Counted from the stretch's first letter, positions 1-9,024 are shown. The stretch: DNA of 36,439 bases from Mediterranea sp. (in: CFB group bacteria) (GCA_031258135.1 JAIRNG010000061.1:1-36439); one strand, 5' to 3'. Notes: generated by a model not told the origin, from the sequence alone. Numbers and translations: made by a program.

Positions 1-102
1 AATGTATGCGCTGTCAGCATCGGACTTTATTGCTAAAGAATCTTGCGCCAGACCGTTTATACCGATAAGTATAGTATAGATAAAAACAAGTATTTTTTTC
101 AT
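1..102 (-). CDS. batE: BatE N-terminus (partial, runs off window)
   Basis: Only the first 34 codons are in the window; the rest lies beyond base 1. They read as a signal peptide (Met-Lys-Lys, a hydrophobic run, then a GLAQD cleavage region) followed by a SLAIKSDADSAY segment. That segment resembles the start of BatE proteins, which carry TPR repeats and an SH3-like domain and are exported to the periplasm. The ATG at 102-100 lies 11 bases after the batD stop, in the place batE occupies in Bacteroides bat operons. The name rests on position and a short N-terminal resemblance, because the diagnostic TPR and SH3 parts cannot be seen. Confidence 0.75.
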   Translation of the reverse strand, partial: MKKILVFIYTILIGINGLAQDSLAIKSDADSAYI

Positions 103-113
103 GATTTCACCGT

Positions 114-1946
114 TTAATGTTTAATTGAGTTCTCCATTTTACTGATAACTTCAAGAGCGGTAGCATACACTTTGTCCATAGCTTGATTCTCATCGCCCGG
201 AGCAAACCGTGCAAATTCACATTCGTTCAAAGCATCGATGAAGTTCCTGATCAAATCATCATCTACGCCATGACCGGTCAGTTTTTCTTCTATATTATCT
301 TTGGACAGCTTAGACACGGGAATATTGAGTTTATCGCTGATGTACCCCCAAAGCGTTTTCAGTACTTCATCATAAAATGCATCCTTCTTGTTTTCAGATA
401 GAAGTTTGCCCGCTAATTTCAAGCGTTTAACGGCCATCTTGTTCGCTTTTTTAGTTCTCACTTTAGCTATATTCCTGTTTTCAACGGCTTGTTTGCGATG
501 GACAATAAAGAATATAATGAAAGCAAGTCCGGGAATTATATAGAATAACCAATAGGATACGGAGCCATAGAAGAATTGTCCTTTGGGAGTCAGGTTAACT
601 TTATTCAGTTTGATGAATCGTATATCTTCACCCAGCACTTTCAATTCTTCCTTATTCGTGAAGTTGGCAATGACTTGTTCGGCATTACCTTCTCCTTTTT
701 GCACATCTATTTCATATTCCTGAGTCGTAAGTTTTTTATAAGATTTCGACTTAACGTCGAAATAGCTAAAGGTCACTGCCGGAATCCTGAATTTACCGGC
801 GTGTCTGGGGATTACTAAATATTCAATGATCCGGCTTCCGGTAAGCCCGTCTTTGGTTAATTTTGTCTTATGATCAATTTTAGGGTCAAAAGTCTCAAAA
901 TCTTCAGGAAACACGATTTCCGGATTTGATATTAATTTCAAATTACCGGTTCCCGATATAACGAGCTTGACGGTAATAGCATCATTTGTTTTAACTTTCT
1001 GTGCGCTGATCGAAGATGAAATGCTGAAATCCCCCACTCCACCGGAAAAACCGGCAGGTTTTCCTGATGGCAACGGGTCTGCGTGTATAGTCAGTTTAGG
1101 AGGCGTTATTGTTTTCCTGATCTCTACATAATTGCTTCCTCCGTTGAAGAAAGCGTCAAAAGGGTCATCATAATGTACGGGCTTGGCAACGACGGCATCA
1201 AAACGGGCCGGTTCAATCGTTAACTCTCCTCCATGTTGCGGAAATAAAACAAATTGGCGATAGACTACCGTATTATAATTCCTTCCGTTATAGTGCTCCA
1301 GTTTCCACGATGCATGCGGAAGTTCTACCTCCTGTGAGTGAAAACCTTTAAAATCCGGCCATTTTATATTTGCAAACGTCACATTCACCAGCGTATATAT
1401 TTTATATGTCAGCAAAAACGCCTCTTGCTCAAAGACTTTGGTGCGTGTAGCTGTAGCAGTAACAAACAAATCCCGACCGGATACGGTGGTTCCTGATGAA
1501 GCGGAAGGCGATTGATTTGAACCGTTATCCGGTTTTCCGGCGTTATTGGCCGATGACTTGTCGGCAGGTAAAACTTTAATCTTTACCGCATTAGAAATCA
1601 TTTGTTCGCCATCTGCATTAATTGTTGCGGCAGGAATTGAGAAATCGCCTTCCTTGTTAGCGCGTAAAATATAGGTATATGTAACGCTGTTCGCAGAGGT
1701 GATACTACCATTGATTATTTGTGCACTGGTCTGCTGTGAGCGATGCGGCCCCGATAAGATATCAAATCCGCTGATAGATGCCGGCGATCTGAAGTCTTTA
1801 ACTTTTTGTGATGTAACCGTATAGGTAAGTCTGAATTGGTCGCCCACCACCACCGCTTCCGGAGCAGAAGCGGTGAAAGTTATATCTTTAGCATAAAGAT
1901 TACCCGCTACTATTAAAGTTATGAGTAAGAATATATGTTTTCTCAT
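114..1946 (-). CDS. batD: BatD, secreted/membrane protein of the Bat (aerotolerance) operon
   Basis: This 610-residue protein has a signal peptide (about 1-19), then a long beta-rich extracytoplasmic region (about 22-425), a transmembrane helix (about 462-483) and a basic cytoplasmic tail that starts HRKQ and runs to the end. This is the layout of BatD ('oxygen tolerance') proteins. The region contains repeated immunoglobulin-like stretches such as VGDQFRLTYTV and KTNDAITVKLVISGTGNL. A low-complexity Ser/Asn/Gly linker near 131-156 separates the first domain from the next. It lies 26 bases after batC and 11 before batE, so it is probably co-transcribed. The family was linked to aerotolerance in Bacteroides fragilis; the biochemical role is not settled. 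Confidence 0.92.
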   Translation of the reverse strand: MRKHIFLLITLIVAGNLYAKDITFTASAPEAVVVGDQFRLTYTVTSQKVKDFRSPASISGFDILSGPHRSQQTSAQIINGSITSANSVTYTYILRANKEGDFSIPAATINADGEQMISNAVKIKVLPADKSSANNAGKPDNGSNQSPSASSGTTVSGRDLFVTATATRTKVFEQEAFLLTYKIYTLVNVTFANIKWPDFKGFHSQEVELPHASWKLEHYNGRNYNTVVYRQFVLFPQHGGELTIEPARFDAVVAKPVHYDDPFDAFFNGGSNYVEIRKTITPPKLTIHADPLPSGKPAGFSGGVGDFSISSSISAQKVKTNDAITVKLVISGTGNLKLISNPEIVFPEDFETFDPKIDHKTKLTKDGLTGSRIIEYLVIPRHAGKFRIPAVTFSYFDVKSKSYKKLTTQEYEIDVQKGEGNAEQVIANFTNKEELKVLGEDIRFIKLNKVNLTPKGQFFYGSVSYWLFYIIPGLAFIIFFIVHRKQAVENRNIAKVRTKKANKMAVKRLKLAGKLLSENKKDAFYDEVLKTLWGYISDKLNIPVSKLSKDNIEEKLTGHGVDDDLIRNFIDALNECEFARFAPGDENQAMDKVYATALEVISKMENSIKH

Positions 1947-1972
1947 TTCTGTTTTATTTTAATGCCAATTAA

Positions 1973-2668
1973 TCACCAGTCTTTTTCCAAACGTCCGGTT
2001 CGGATAACCTGTTGTTGCTTTTTTACTTTTTCCTGGACGTCTTTCTCGTCTTGCATGACAGAATTAAGCATCTGTTCCGCATTATCCTTCGACATTTCAT
2101 TCTGATCCTGATTCTGCTGATTCTGATCCTGGTTTTGTTTCCGGTTTTGTTCCTGTTCCTGTTTCTGCCGGTCTTCCTGATTTTGCTTATCCTGTTGGTC
2201 CTGATTTTGCTGATTCTGCTGATTCTGTTCCTGCTCTTTTAATAATTTCTGTGCTAACGCCAGATTGTATCTTGTTTCATCATCTTTGGAATTATTGCGC
2301 AATGCTTTTTTATATGCTTCAATCGCTTGTGCGTAATCCTGAGAGGCCTGGAAGATAACCCCGGCATTATGGTATATCTGCGCCAGTTTCATTTTATCCT
2401 TTTCAATACCGGCAGCCGCCAGATATTGTTCCATGGCTTCTTTGAACTTCTGTTGCTGGGAGAGTGTGTTTCCCAGATTGTACATAGACACGGTGGATTG
2501 GGGATTTACTTCCAACGCTTTTATATAATTGGTTTCAGCATCGACAAATACACTATCATTGAATGCACGATTTCCTTTACGGATGAAATCGCGTTCTTCT
2601 TTCTGTGCTGAAATGCCGCCTGCAAACAATAAAGTAAAGATGAACAGGATGTATTTGTTCTTTGTCAT
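1973..2668 (-). CDS. batC: BatC, TPR protein with Gln/Asn-rich tail
   Basis: This 231-residue protein has a signal peptide (about 1-21, ending ISAQ), about three TPR units between residues 24 and 145 (seen in YNLGNTL, YHNAGVIF and TRYNLALAQ), and an extreme Gln/Asn/Lys/Glu-rich stretch at about 146-190. A short charged C-terminus ends it. TPR proteins act as protein-protein scaffolds, so BatC probably joins other Bat proteins in the periplasm; that role is inferred. It begins 5 bases after the batB stop, which indicates one transcript. The Gln-rich stretch is encoded by repetitive DNA (about 2095-2235) and may vary in length between strains. Confidence 0.9.
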   Translation of the reverse strand: MTKNKYILFIFTLLFAGGISAQKEERDFIRKGNRAFNDSVFVDAETNYIKALEVNPQSTVSMYNLGNTLSQQQKFKEAMEQYLAAAGIEKDKMKLAQIYHNAGVIFQASQDYAQAIEAYKKALRNNSKDDETRYNLALAQKLLKEQEQNQQNQQNQDQQDKQNQEDRQKQEQEQNRKQNQDQNQQNQDQNEMSKDNAEQMLNSVMQDEKDVQEKVKKQQQVIRTGRLEKDW

Positions 2669-2673
2669 AACAA

Positions 2674-3699
2674 TTACTTATTAGAAAATAACCGGATATC
2701 TTTAAATAGAGGATTCTTACACTCCAGAATTAATAACTCCGCAAATAGAAGTATGAGAATGAGCCATGCAACAGCCTGAAATTGTTCATTGAATTCTGTG
2801 TATACGGTCGTTTCGATATCAGCTTTAGCCAATTTATCAATTTCCTTGCTTATTTCTCTTTGAGATGTGTTGCTGTTATCTACACGAACATATATCCCTC
2901 CCCCCTCTTTCGCTATCTGCTCACACATCGCTTCATTGAGACGGGTAACTACAACATTGCCTTGGGCGTCTTTATGAAAATCATTTGTCCCTTCGATTGG
3001 AATCGGCGAACCATCAGGAGAACCGATTCCCATGACATTTGTCTGTATTCCTTTTCCCCTGGCCGCTTTTATTGCTTCAGTAATGCCGCCTTCGTGGTTT
3101 TCACCATCCGTAATTATAATGATTGTGCGTCCGACGCCTTCCTGTGGCGTAAAACTTCTTACGGCCAGGTTGACAGCAGCGCCGATGGCCGTACCCTGCT
3201 TGGATATCAGCGACGGATGGATGGATTCCAGGAACATTTTTGCAGAAATGTAGTCGCTGGTAATGGGTAACTGTGTAAACGCATCGCCTGCAAATACGAT
3301 CATTCCGACTTTATCGTTATGCAGTTCATCAACCATTCTTGAGATAAGCCGTCTGGCCCTTTCCAGGCGATTCGGCTGGATATCCCGGGCTAACATTGAA
3401 TTAGAGATATCCAAAGCAATAATGACTTCTACCCCACTCCTTTTTACTGTTTCCTTCTTTGAACCGAATTGCGGACGTGCAAGTAACAGCGAAAAAAGTG
3501 CAACTGCTGAGAACAGAAGCCAGAATTTCACATCCGGCCTGTATTTGGATACGTCCGGCATGAGTGGCGCCATCAATACCGGATCTCCGAATTTACGAAG
3601 CGCTTTTCTTCTTCTATAATTGGAGTATAGATAAAATGCTACCAGAAAAGGCAATAACAGTAGCAGATACAGATATGCAGGGTTTTCAAATTGAAACAT
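2674..3699 (-). CDS. batB: BatB, membrane VWA-domain protein
   Basis: This 341-residue protein has two N-terminal transmembrane helices (about 8-26 and 58-75), a von Willebrand factor A domain (about 90-290) and a C-terminal helix (about 309-326). The metal-binding MIDAS motif DISNS is complete at 97-101, and the later ITDGE aspartate is also present, so metal-dependent ligand binding should be possible. The 5-base gap to batC and 11-base gap to batA place it in the bat operon. BatA and BatB are homologous VWA proteins; I call this one BatB because it is the second in transcription order. Confidence 0.92.
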   Translation of the reverse strand: MFQFENPAYLYLLLLLPFLVAFYLYSNYRRRKALRKFGDPVLMAPLMPDVSKYRPDVKFWLLFSAVALFSLLLARPQFGSKKETVKRSGVEVIIALDISNSMLARDIQPNRLERARRLISRMVDELHNDKVGMIVFAGDAFTQLPITSDYISAKMFLESIHPSLISKQGTAIGAAVNLAVRSFTPQEGVGRTIIIITDGENHEGGITEAIKAARGKGIQTNVMGIGSPDGSPIPIEGTNDFHKDAQGNVVVTRLNEAMCEQIAKEGGGIYVRVDNSNTSQREISKEIDKLAKADIETTVYTEFNEQFQAVAWLILILLFAELLILECKNPLFKDIRLFSNK

Positions 3700-3710
3700 C
3701 GTAAATCAAA

Positions 3711-4694
3711 TTAAGGTATCTTTTTCAAAATGGAGTTACGCAGCAATATTTCAAGTAATATGCAAAGAAAAGCAATGACTGCGAATATTCTGTATTTCTC
3801 CTGACGTTTGCTGTATTCTTTCACATTCAGTTTTGTTCTTTCCAGTTTATCAATCTGCCCGTATACTTCTTTCAGTTTGGAATTGCTTGTAGCACGGTAG
3901 TAATTACCATCTGCATTATCGGCAATCCGGGTAAGTACTTTTTCGTCAATTTCCACAGGTATATTCCTGTATTGTATTCCCGTGACCGTCGGATATGGAT
4001 ATGGCGCCGTGCCGTTCGTTCCTACCCCGATAGTATATACTCTGATTCCGAATTCTTTCGCTATATCGGCAGCGGTCAATGGAGATATATCTCCCTTGTT
4101 GTTTGTTCCGTCGGTAAGCAAAATAATAACTTTAGACTTTGCCCTACTGTCTTTTAGCCTTGTTACCGCATTGGCAAGACCCATTCCGATGGCTGTTCCA
4201 TCTTCGATGATACCACATTTTATGCTTTGAAAGAGGTTCAGCAGCACTGCATGGTCTGTCGTGAGCGGGCACTGGGTGAAACTTTCGCCGGCAAACAAGG
4301 TAATGCCAATGTTATCATTAGGCCTTCCGTTGATAAATTCGGCGGCAACATTTTTAGCCGCTTCCAGGCGATTGGGTTTTAAATCTTCTGCAAGCATACT
4401 CGTAGACACATCGATAGCCAACATAATGTCTATTCCCTCTATCTCGCTGTTTTGCCAGCTATCGGTGGTTTGCGGGCGGGCCAGAACAAATATGACGGCT
4501 GTAAGTGCAATAAGCCGCAATACAAATGGTGCATGCAGCAAATATATCTTATAACTTTCAGGAGTATGCGCATATACCTGAGCATCCGAGACCTGAAGGG
4601 TAGCCTCGTTTCTTTTTCGCTTCAGTATATACCATACAATGTACGGTATAAGTAGTATGAGTAAAAATAAATATTCAATATCGGCAAATACCAT
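3711..4694 (-). CDS. batA: BatA, membrane VWA-domain protein
   Basis: This 327-residue protein shares the BatB layout: two N-terminal helices (about 7-24 and 55-72), a VWA domain (about 86-280) with an intact DVSTS MIDAS motif at 95-99 and a LLTDGT motif, then a C-terminal helix (about 300-320). It is the first VWA gene of the cluster in the direction of transcription. In MoxR systems the AAA+ ATPase and VWA proteins work together, by analogy with metal-chelatase-type complexes; that this pair does so here is inferred from context. Confidence 0.92.
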   Translation of the reverse strand: MVFADIEYLFLLILLIPYIVWYILKRKRNEATLQVSDAQVYAHTPESYKIYLLHAPFVLRLIALTAVIFVLARPQTTDSWQNSEIEGIDIMLAIDVSTSMLAEDLKPNRLEAAKNVAAEFINGRPNDNIGITLFAGESFTQCPLTTDHAVLLNLFQSIKCGIIEDGTAIGMGLANAVTRLKDSRAKSKVIILLTDGTNNKGDISPLTAADIAKEFGIRVYTIGVGTNGTAPYPYPTVTGIQYRNIPVEIDEKVLTRIADNADGNYYRATSNSKLKEVYGQIDKLERTKLNVKEYSKRQEKYRIFAVIAFLCILLEILLRNSILKKIP

Positions 4695-4735
4695 TCTTCA
4701 ATTCAATTAAGCGTTTATACAACTAACGATTAAAT

Positions 4736-5809
4736 TTATAATAGTTCCACAAGCCGTTTCACAATATAAACGACAATCATAACGATTGAAAGCAACAAAA
4801 CCAGAATACCGCAAATCAATATGATTTTGGTACGCAGTGAACGCTTTTCGACGATTGTTATTTCCGTGGGTTGCGGCTTTTGATTTTCTTCTTCAACCTC
4901 TTTTGTTTCATTGATAAATTCGATGGCATGAATCAGATTGGCGTCATTTTCATTTATTAATGGATTATGTTTTGCAAATTTGACTAAATCCGCGGTTTGA
5001 AAGAGTGATTTCAATTCGTTGAGATTATCTTTCCCTTTCCTCTCCATCAGTTCGTCAATGATTTCGGATGATGTCATTTCCAAGGCATTGAATCCGAAGC
5101 GGTCTTTGATGTATATACGGATGATATCCGTAAGTTCGGTATAGTATTCCTTCGGTTGGTTTTTCTGCCAGGATTTTTCCTCTTTTACCTTTTCTATGTG
5201 TTTCATAGCCAAAATATGAGGAGGAAGTTTAGGCTCGACTTTCACTCTCCTTATAATCGGCTGGTTGTCACATATACGGATAATGAGATAAACCAGCAGC
5301 GCCAGTAACGGAATGCTCAGGAGGAATGATCCTGCCACTCCCCTCCAGTCTTCCCAGGTAAAAGGAACTTCCATGATGGGCTTTTGTCCGAAGAAGTGGT
5401 CCGGATTTAACGTATCGACCGGAACAGAATATACTTTTAAAGCAAGCGCTTTGGATTTATACTCCCTGTCGTTTACCATCACGGATAAAGGAGGTAAATA
5501 ATATAAAGCGGAGTCGAATGATGTGATTGTATATTCCCGCGTAAGGAGCAAGCGTTGCCTGTCGTTCAGATATTGCGTATCAATCTTAGAGACTTCAACA
5601 ATTTCCACTCCCCTGACTAATGTGTCTGTAAACTGAGGGAAGGATACTTTCCGTTCACTGTCTGCGGCAACTTGCAGTTGGATCCTGGCCTGTTCGCCGA
5701 TCAGGATCTGTGAAGAGTCTATTTTGGCCTCTACGGTCACAGCCTGTGCAACAACCCTGTTTGTGATACTTAATAATAGCAGTACTATCAAAAATACATT
5801 CCTGTTCAT
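4736..5809 (-). CDS. Unnamed membrane protein of the bat cluster
   Basis: This 357-residue protein has a signal peptide (about 1-22), a beta-rich extracytoplasmic region (about 23-155) that resembles the start of BatD (SSQILIGEQARIQLQV), a transmembrane helix (about 158-178), a charged cytoplasmic helical domain (about 190-310), and a second helix near the C-terminus (about 328-350). The cytoplasmic part (EYYTELTDIIRIYIKDRFG, then SSEIIDEL) resembles the BatD tail, so it may be a BatD-like paralogue. It sits 5 bases upstream of the DUF58 ATG in sequence and is transcribed after DUF58 and before batA. Equivalent genes occupy this place in other Bacteroidales bat clusters, usually without a name. 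I do not assign a function. Confidence 0.85.
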   Translation of the reverse strand: MNRNVFLIVLLLLSITNRVVAQAVTVEAKIDSSQILIGEQARIQLQVAADSERKVSFPQFTDTLVRGVEIVEVSKIDTQYLNDRQRLLLTREYTITSFDSALYYLPPLSVMVNDREYKSKALALKVYSVPVDTLNPDHFFGQKPIMEVPFTWEDWRGVAGSFLLSIPLLALLVYLIIRICDNQPIIRRVKVEPKLPPHILAMKHIEKVKEEKSWQKNQPKEYYTELTDIIRIYIKDRFGFNALEMTSSEIIDELMERKGKDNLNELKSLFQTADLVKFAKHNPLINENDANLIHAIEFINETKEVEEENQKPQPTEITIVEKRSLRTKIILICGILVLLLSIVMIVVYIVKRLVELL

Positions 5810-5814
5810 TCTTA

Positions 5815-6684
5815 TCAGTTTCGTTTTGCAAACAAATTCAGTAATGCTTTAACATAATCCTGATCGGTGCGTACGGAAACCGAATCGACATTACTTTTTG
5901 TAAATATATCATTTAGTTCCGTCTGCCTGTCCACCCACCAGTTATGATGCATTTTACGCACAGCCCCGGAAGAGGTGTCAATCCACTGTTCATGGCCGGT
6001 TTCTGCGTCTTTAATCTTCATTAGTCCGATGGAAGGAAGTTCGGCAACCCGTTTATCATATACCTGTATAGCGACGATATCATGCTTCCGGTTGGCAATG
6101 GTCAGTGCATCTTTGAAGCTGTTCCGGTCTATAAAGTCCGAAAGAACGAATGTCGTACACCGTCTTTTCATAACGTTTGTCAGATATTCAAGCGCTGTTT
6201 TTATGTTTGTTCTACGGCTTTCCGCCTTAAAATCGAGCAACTCGCGGATGATGTATAAGATATGTTTTCTGCCCTTCTTGGGCGGAATAAATTTCTCTAT
6301 CCGGTCCGAGAAGAAGATAACTCCGATTTTATCGTTATTCTGAATAGCGGAAAAAGCCAGTGTCGCCGCTATTTCCGTGGCCATATCTTTTTTAAATTGC
6401 CTGATCGTACCGAACTCCAAACTACCGGAAACGTCCACCATTAACATTACGGTCAATTCCCGTTCTTCTTCAAAGACCTTGATGTATGGTTTGTTGAAAC
6501 GGGCCGTAACATTCCAGTCAATGTCCCGGATGTCATCTCCGAACTGATATTCGCGCACTTCCGAGAAAGCCATACCCCTACCCTTAAAGGCGGTATGGTA
6601 TTGTCCTGCAAATATATTGTCGGATAACCCGCGGGTTTTGATTTCGATGCGTCGTACTTTCTTTAATATCTCAGTGGTTTCCAT
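5815..6684 (-). CDS. DUF58 family protein of the MoxR-Bat system
   Basis: This 289-residue cytoplasmic protein has the DUF58 signature GRGMAFSEVREYQFGDD followed by IRDIDWNVTAR (about 35-65), then a VWA-like fold that begins with a DVSGS motif (about 84-88). No signal peptide or membrane helix is visible. DUF58 proteins are regularly encoded beside moxR and are thought to be adaptors or partners of the ATPase. The gene starts 35 bases after moxR and ends 5 bases before the next start, so it belongs to the same transcript. Confidence 0.9.
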   Translation of the reverse strand: METTEILKKVRRIEIKTRGLSDNIFAGQYHTAFKGRGMAFSEVREYQFGDDIRDIDWNVTARFNKPYIKVFEEERELTVMLMVDVSGSLEFGTIRQFKKDMATEIAATLAFSAIQNNDKIGVIFFSDRIEKFIPPKKGRKHILYIIRELLDFKAESRRTNIKTALEYLTNVMKRRCTTFVLSDFIDRNSFKDALTIANRKHDIVAIQVYDKRVAELPSIGLMKIKDAETGHEQWIDTSSGAVRKMHHNWWVDRQTELNDIFTKSNVDSVSVRTDQDYVKALLNLFAKRN

Positions 6685-6719
6685 ATCGTTTTTGCCAAAG
6701 GATGGATAATGAATAATGC

Positions 6720-7715
6720 TTAAGGCACCTCAACTTTATTCAATATCTTGCTTACGATTTCATCCGAAGTCATATTGCTTGCTTCGGCTTCATAAGTCAA
6801 TCCGATACGGTGGCGCAATACGTCATGCGCTATTGCCCTGACATCTTCCGGAATAACATAACCGCGGCGTTTGATAAATGCGTAAGTACGGGCTGCTAAC
6901 GCCAGATTTATCGATGCACGGGGAGAACCGCCGAATCCAATCATCTCTTTCAGTTCTTTCAGGCCGTATTGATCCGGATATCGCGTAGCAAAGACTATAT
7001 CTACAATATAGCGTTCTATTTTTTCATCCAGATAGACCTGGCGTACAATCTTTCTCGCTTCAAGTATTTCTTCGGCTTTCAGGATTGGTTTTACGTCAAA
7101 CGATTCACCGCTGATGTTCTGACGGATGATGAGTTTCTCTTCTTCATGCTTCGGGTAGTCGATTACGACCTTAAGCATGAAACGGTCAACCTGGGCTTCC
7201 GGCAGGGGATAAGTGCCTTCCTGCTCGATTGGGTTTTGTGTAGCCAGCACCAGAAATGGTTCGGGAAGTTTGAACGTTTCCTTGCTGATTGTGACCTGAC
7301 GCTCCTGCATGGCTTCGAGCAGTGCGCTTTGCACCTTGGCCGGTGCGCGGTTAATTTCATCCGCCAGAACGAAACTGGCAAATACGGGACCCTTTTTTAC
7401 CTGAAAGGCTTCATCTTTCTGACTGTATATCATTGTACCGATAACATCGGCCGGAAGTAAGTCCGGCGTGAATTGGACACGGCTATATTTTGCATCGATC
7501 AATGATGCCAGGGTTTTGATGGCCAAGGTCTTTGCAAGACCCGGCACCCCTTCAAGAAGTATGTGCCCATCGGATAACAGTCCAATCAGTAAGGATTCAA
7601 CCAAATGTTTCTGACCGACAATAATCTGGTCCATACCTTTTGTAAGATTGGTAACGAAAGCGCTTTGTCTTTCAATTCGCTCATTCAGTTCGCGGATATC
7701 AATTGATTCTGCCAT
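6720..7715 (-). CDS. moxR: MoxR-family AAA+ ATPase
   Basis: This 331-residue AAA+ ATPase has a Walker A motif GVPGLAKT at 56-63, a Walker B motif VLADE at about 116-120 followed by INRAPAKVQSALLEAMQE, a sensor 1 region (LATQNP) and a lid domain with GGSPRA. MoxR ATPases act as chaperones that mature or regulate partner complexes, often through VWA proteins. It is the first gene of the bat cluster and follows a recognisable promoter. The family is well conserved in length and motifs, and this copy looks intact. Confidence 0.95.
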   Translation of the reverse strand: MAESIDIRELNERIERQSAFVTNLTKGMDQIIVGQKHLVESLLIGLLSDGHILLEGVPGLAKTLAIKTLASLIDAKYSRVQFTPDLLPADVIGTMIYSQKDEAFQVKKGPVFASFVLADEINRAPAKVQSALLEAMQERQVTISKETFKLPEPFLVLATQNPIEQEGTYPLPEAQVDRFMLKVVIDYPKHEEEKLIIRQNISGESFDVKPILKAEEILEARKIVRQVYLDEKIERYIVDIVFATRYPDQYGLKELKEMIGFGGSPRASINLALAARTYAFIKRRGYVIPEDVRAIAHDVLRHRIGLTYEAEASNMTSDEIVSKILNKVEVP

Positions 7716-7767
7716 AGTTTATAAATACGGTTTTAATCTGTTATTGTCATAAAATAAAAAATGATTC

Positions 7768-7799
7768 CAAAATTACAGTTTATAATTAACCGTAGCAAC
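7768..7799 (-). promoter_or_regulatory. Promoter of the moxR-bat operon
   Basis: On the minus strand a -7 box TAATTTTG (7775-7768) fits the Bacteroidota TAnnTTTG form. A GTTG (7799-7796) lies 20 bases upstream as a near match to the -33 TTTG. The box is 53 bases from the moxR ATG. No other promoter was found inside the cluster, whose genes are 5-41 bases apart. Confidence 0.6.
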
Positions 7800-7840
7800 T
7801 AAAAATTATTAAAAAAGGCAAGCTAAACGTTTATAATAAA

Positions 7841-8029
7841 AAAAACGGCGTTTTTCTCGCCGAGAAAAACTCCCTGTTAAAAACGTAGCGTTTTCCCCGC
7901 TGAGAAAAACTCCCTGTTAAAAACGTAGCGTTTTTCTCGCCGAGAAAAACTCCCTGTTAAAAACGTAGCGTTTTTCTCGCCGAGAAAAACTCCCTGTTAA
8001 AAACGTAGCGTTTTCCCCGCTGAGAAAAT
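7841..8029. repeat. 40-bp tandem array of hairpins, about 4.7 copies
   Basis: The unit repeats with an exact 40-bp period starting at 7841, 7881, 7921, 7961 and 8001. The third and fourth units are identical. The main unit form holds a perfect 10-bp inverted repeat with a one-base centre (for example 7930-7950). Two units have a variant right and left arm. The array lies between the end of the HU-LysM gene and the moxR promoter. On the minus strand it ends in a run of eight Ts (7845-7838 region), so it could act as a terminator of the upstream gene cluster. Confidence 0.9.
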
Positions 8030-8031
8030 AA

Positions 8032-9024
8032 TCATTTCTTCCTTAACTCAGGGATATTTATCGTCATGCCCAACGGGAGCAGGTTCGGGTCTTTAATGAC
8101 CGAACGGTTGTGCATAAGCAAATAAGGCCATAAATCTTTGGTTCTGTAATAACGATAGGAAATCCGTATCAACGTCTGCCCTTCTTTTATGATATGGCGC
8201 GCTCTTGTACCGGTTATTATGTAACTCGTGGAATCCGGATTTACCGGTCTCTGCGAAAACGGTACGAAACTTTTTCTTCCGATAGTGTTTATTACGGGCC
8301 CGGCAGCAGGTTTCTCCACGACAGTTGCCGGTTTCTCTACGATAGTTAGCGGCTTGGAGGTCGAGTCTGCCGGTATGGAGTCTGTTACAATTTCATTTTT
8401 CACAGGCGGAGCTATCGTTAGCGGCTGCTTTTCAGGGAAGAGGTCGGAATAATAGATAAAGAATAGGAATATACCGCCTATTAAAATGGTCAGAATAACA
8501 ACTAAAGTACGGATTTCGCTCCCGGAAGAATCTTTTTCTTTCTTTTGAGGGGGGGCGGAGACAGTAATTTCCTGAGCGCCGGTAACCTTTTCAGGTACAA
8601 TCGCAACAACTTCATTATCTCCGGTGATTCCGGGTTCTTCCGGTGCTGCCGCCTCCTCCTCCGGTTCCGGTATATCTTCCACCGTATCATTAAAATCTAC
8701 GCCGTCGTTGAGTATGACTGTTTCGAAATGGGCGAACGGCTTATTGATGATGTCCCGCAGTGCGCTATCCGGGGTAAATGAAATTTTAGTATGTCCTTGT
8801 ATCTCAAATCTTTCCCCTGTATTCACATTTACGCTTTCCCGGCTCTCGACATCGACAAGTCTGAATGTACCCAGTCCTTTAATCTTAACGGATCTGTCTT
8901 TCTCAAGCCCCTCTTCTATCAACGAGAAAAATTCTCTGATGAATCTTTCGGTCTCTTTCTTTTCAAGCCCATGACGATTTACCAATAAATCGATCAAATC
9001 CTGGGAGTTTAACCTTTCATTCAT
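8032..9024 (-). CDS. Membrane-anchored HU-like DNA-binding protein with LysM domain
   Basis: This 330-residue protein joins three parts. Residues 3-93 are an HU/IHF-like fold (VKIKGLGTFRL, then TGERFEIQGHTKISFTPD). Residues 94-170 are an acidic, Pro-rich linker. Residues 173-192 are one transmembrane helix, followed by a Pro/Val-rich stretch and a LysM domain at about 276-326 (IIKEGQTLIRISYRYY ... LLPLGMTINIPEL). The expected topology is DNA-binding domain inside and peptidoglycan-binding domain in the periplasm. I chose the ATG at 9024; a TTG six bases upstream is also possible. The gene starts 11 bases after the small HU gene, probably in the same operon. Binding to DNA and peptidoglycan is inferred from the folds. 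Confidence 0.88.
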   Translation of the reverse strand: MNERLNSQDLIDLLVNRHGLEKKETERFIREFFSLIEEGLEKDRSVKIKGLGTFRLVDVESRESVNVNTGERFEIQGHTKISFTPDSALRDIINKPFAHFETVILNDGVDFNDTVEDIPEPEEEAAAPEEPGITGDNEVVAIVPEKVTGAQEITVSAPPQKKEKDSSGSEIRTLVVILTILIGGIFLFFIYYSDLFPEKQPLTIAPPVKNEIVTDSIPADSTSKPLTIVEKPATVVEKPAAGPVINTIGRKSFVPFSQRPVNPDSTSYIITGTRARHIIKEGQTLIRISYRYYRTKDLWPYLLMHNRSVIKDPNLLPLGMTINIPELRKK

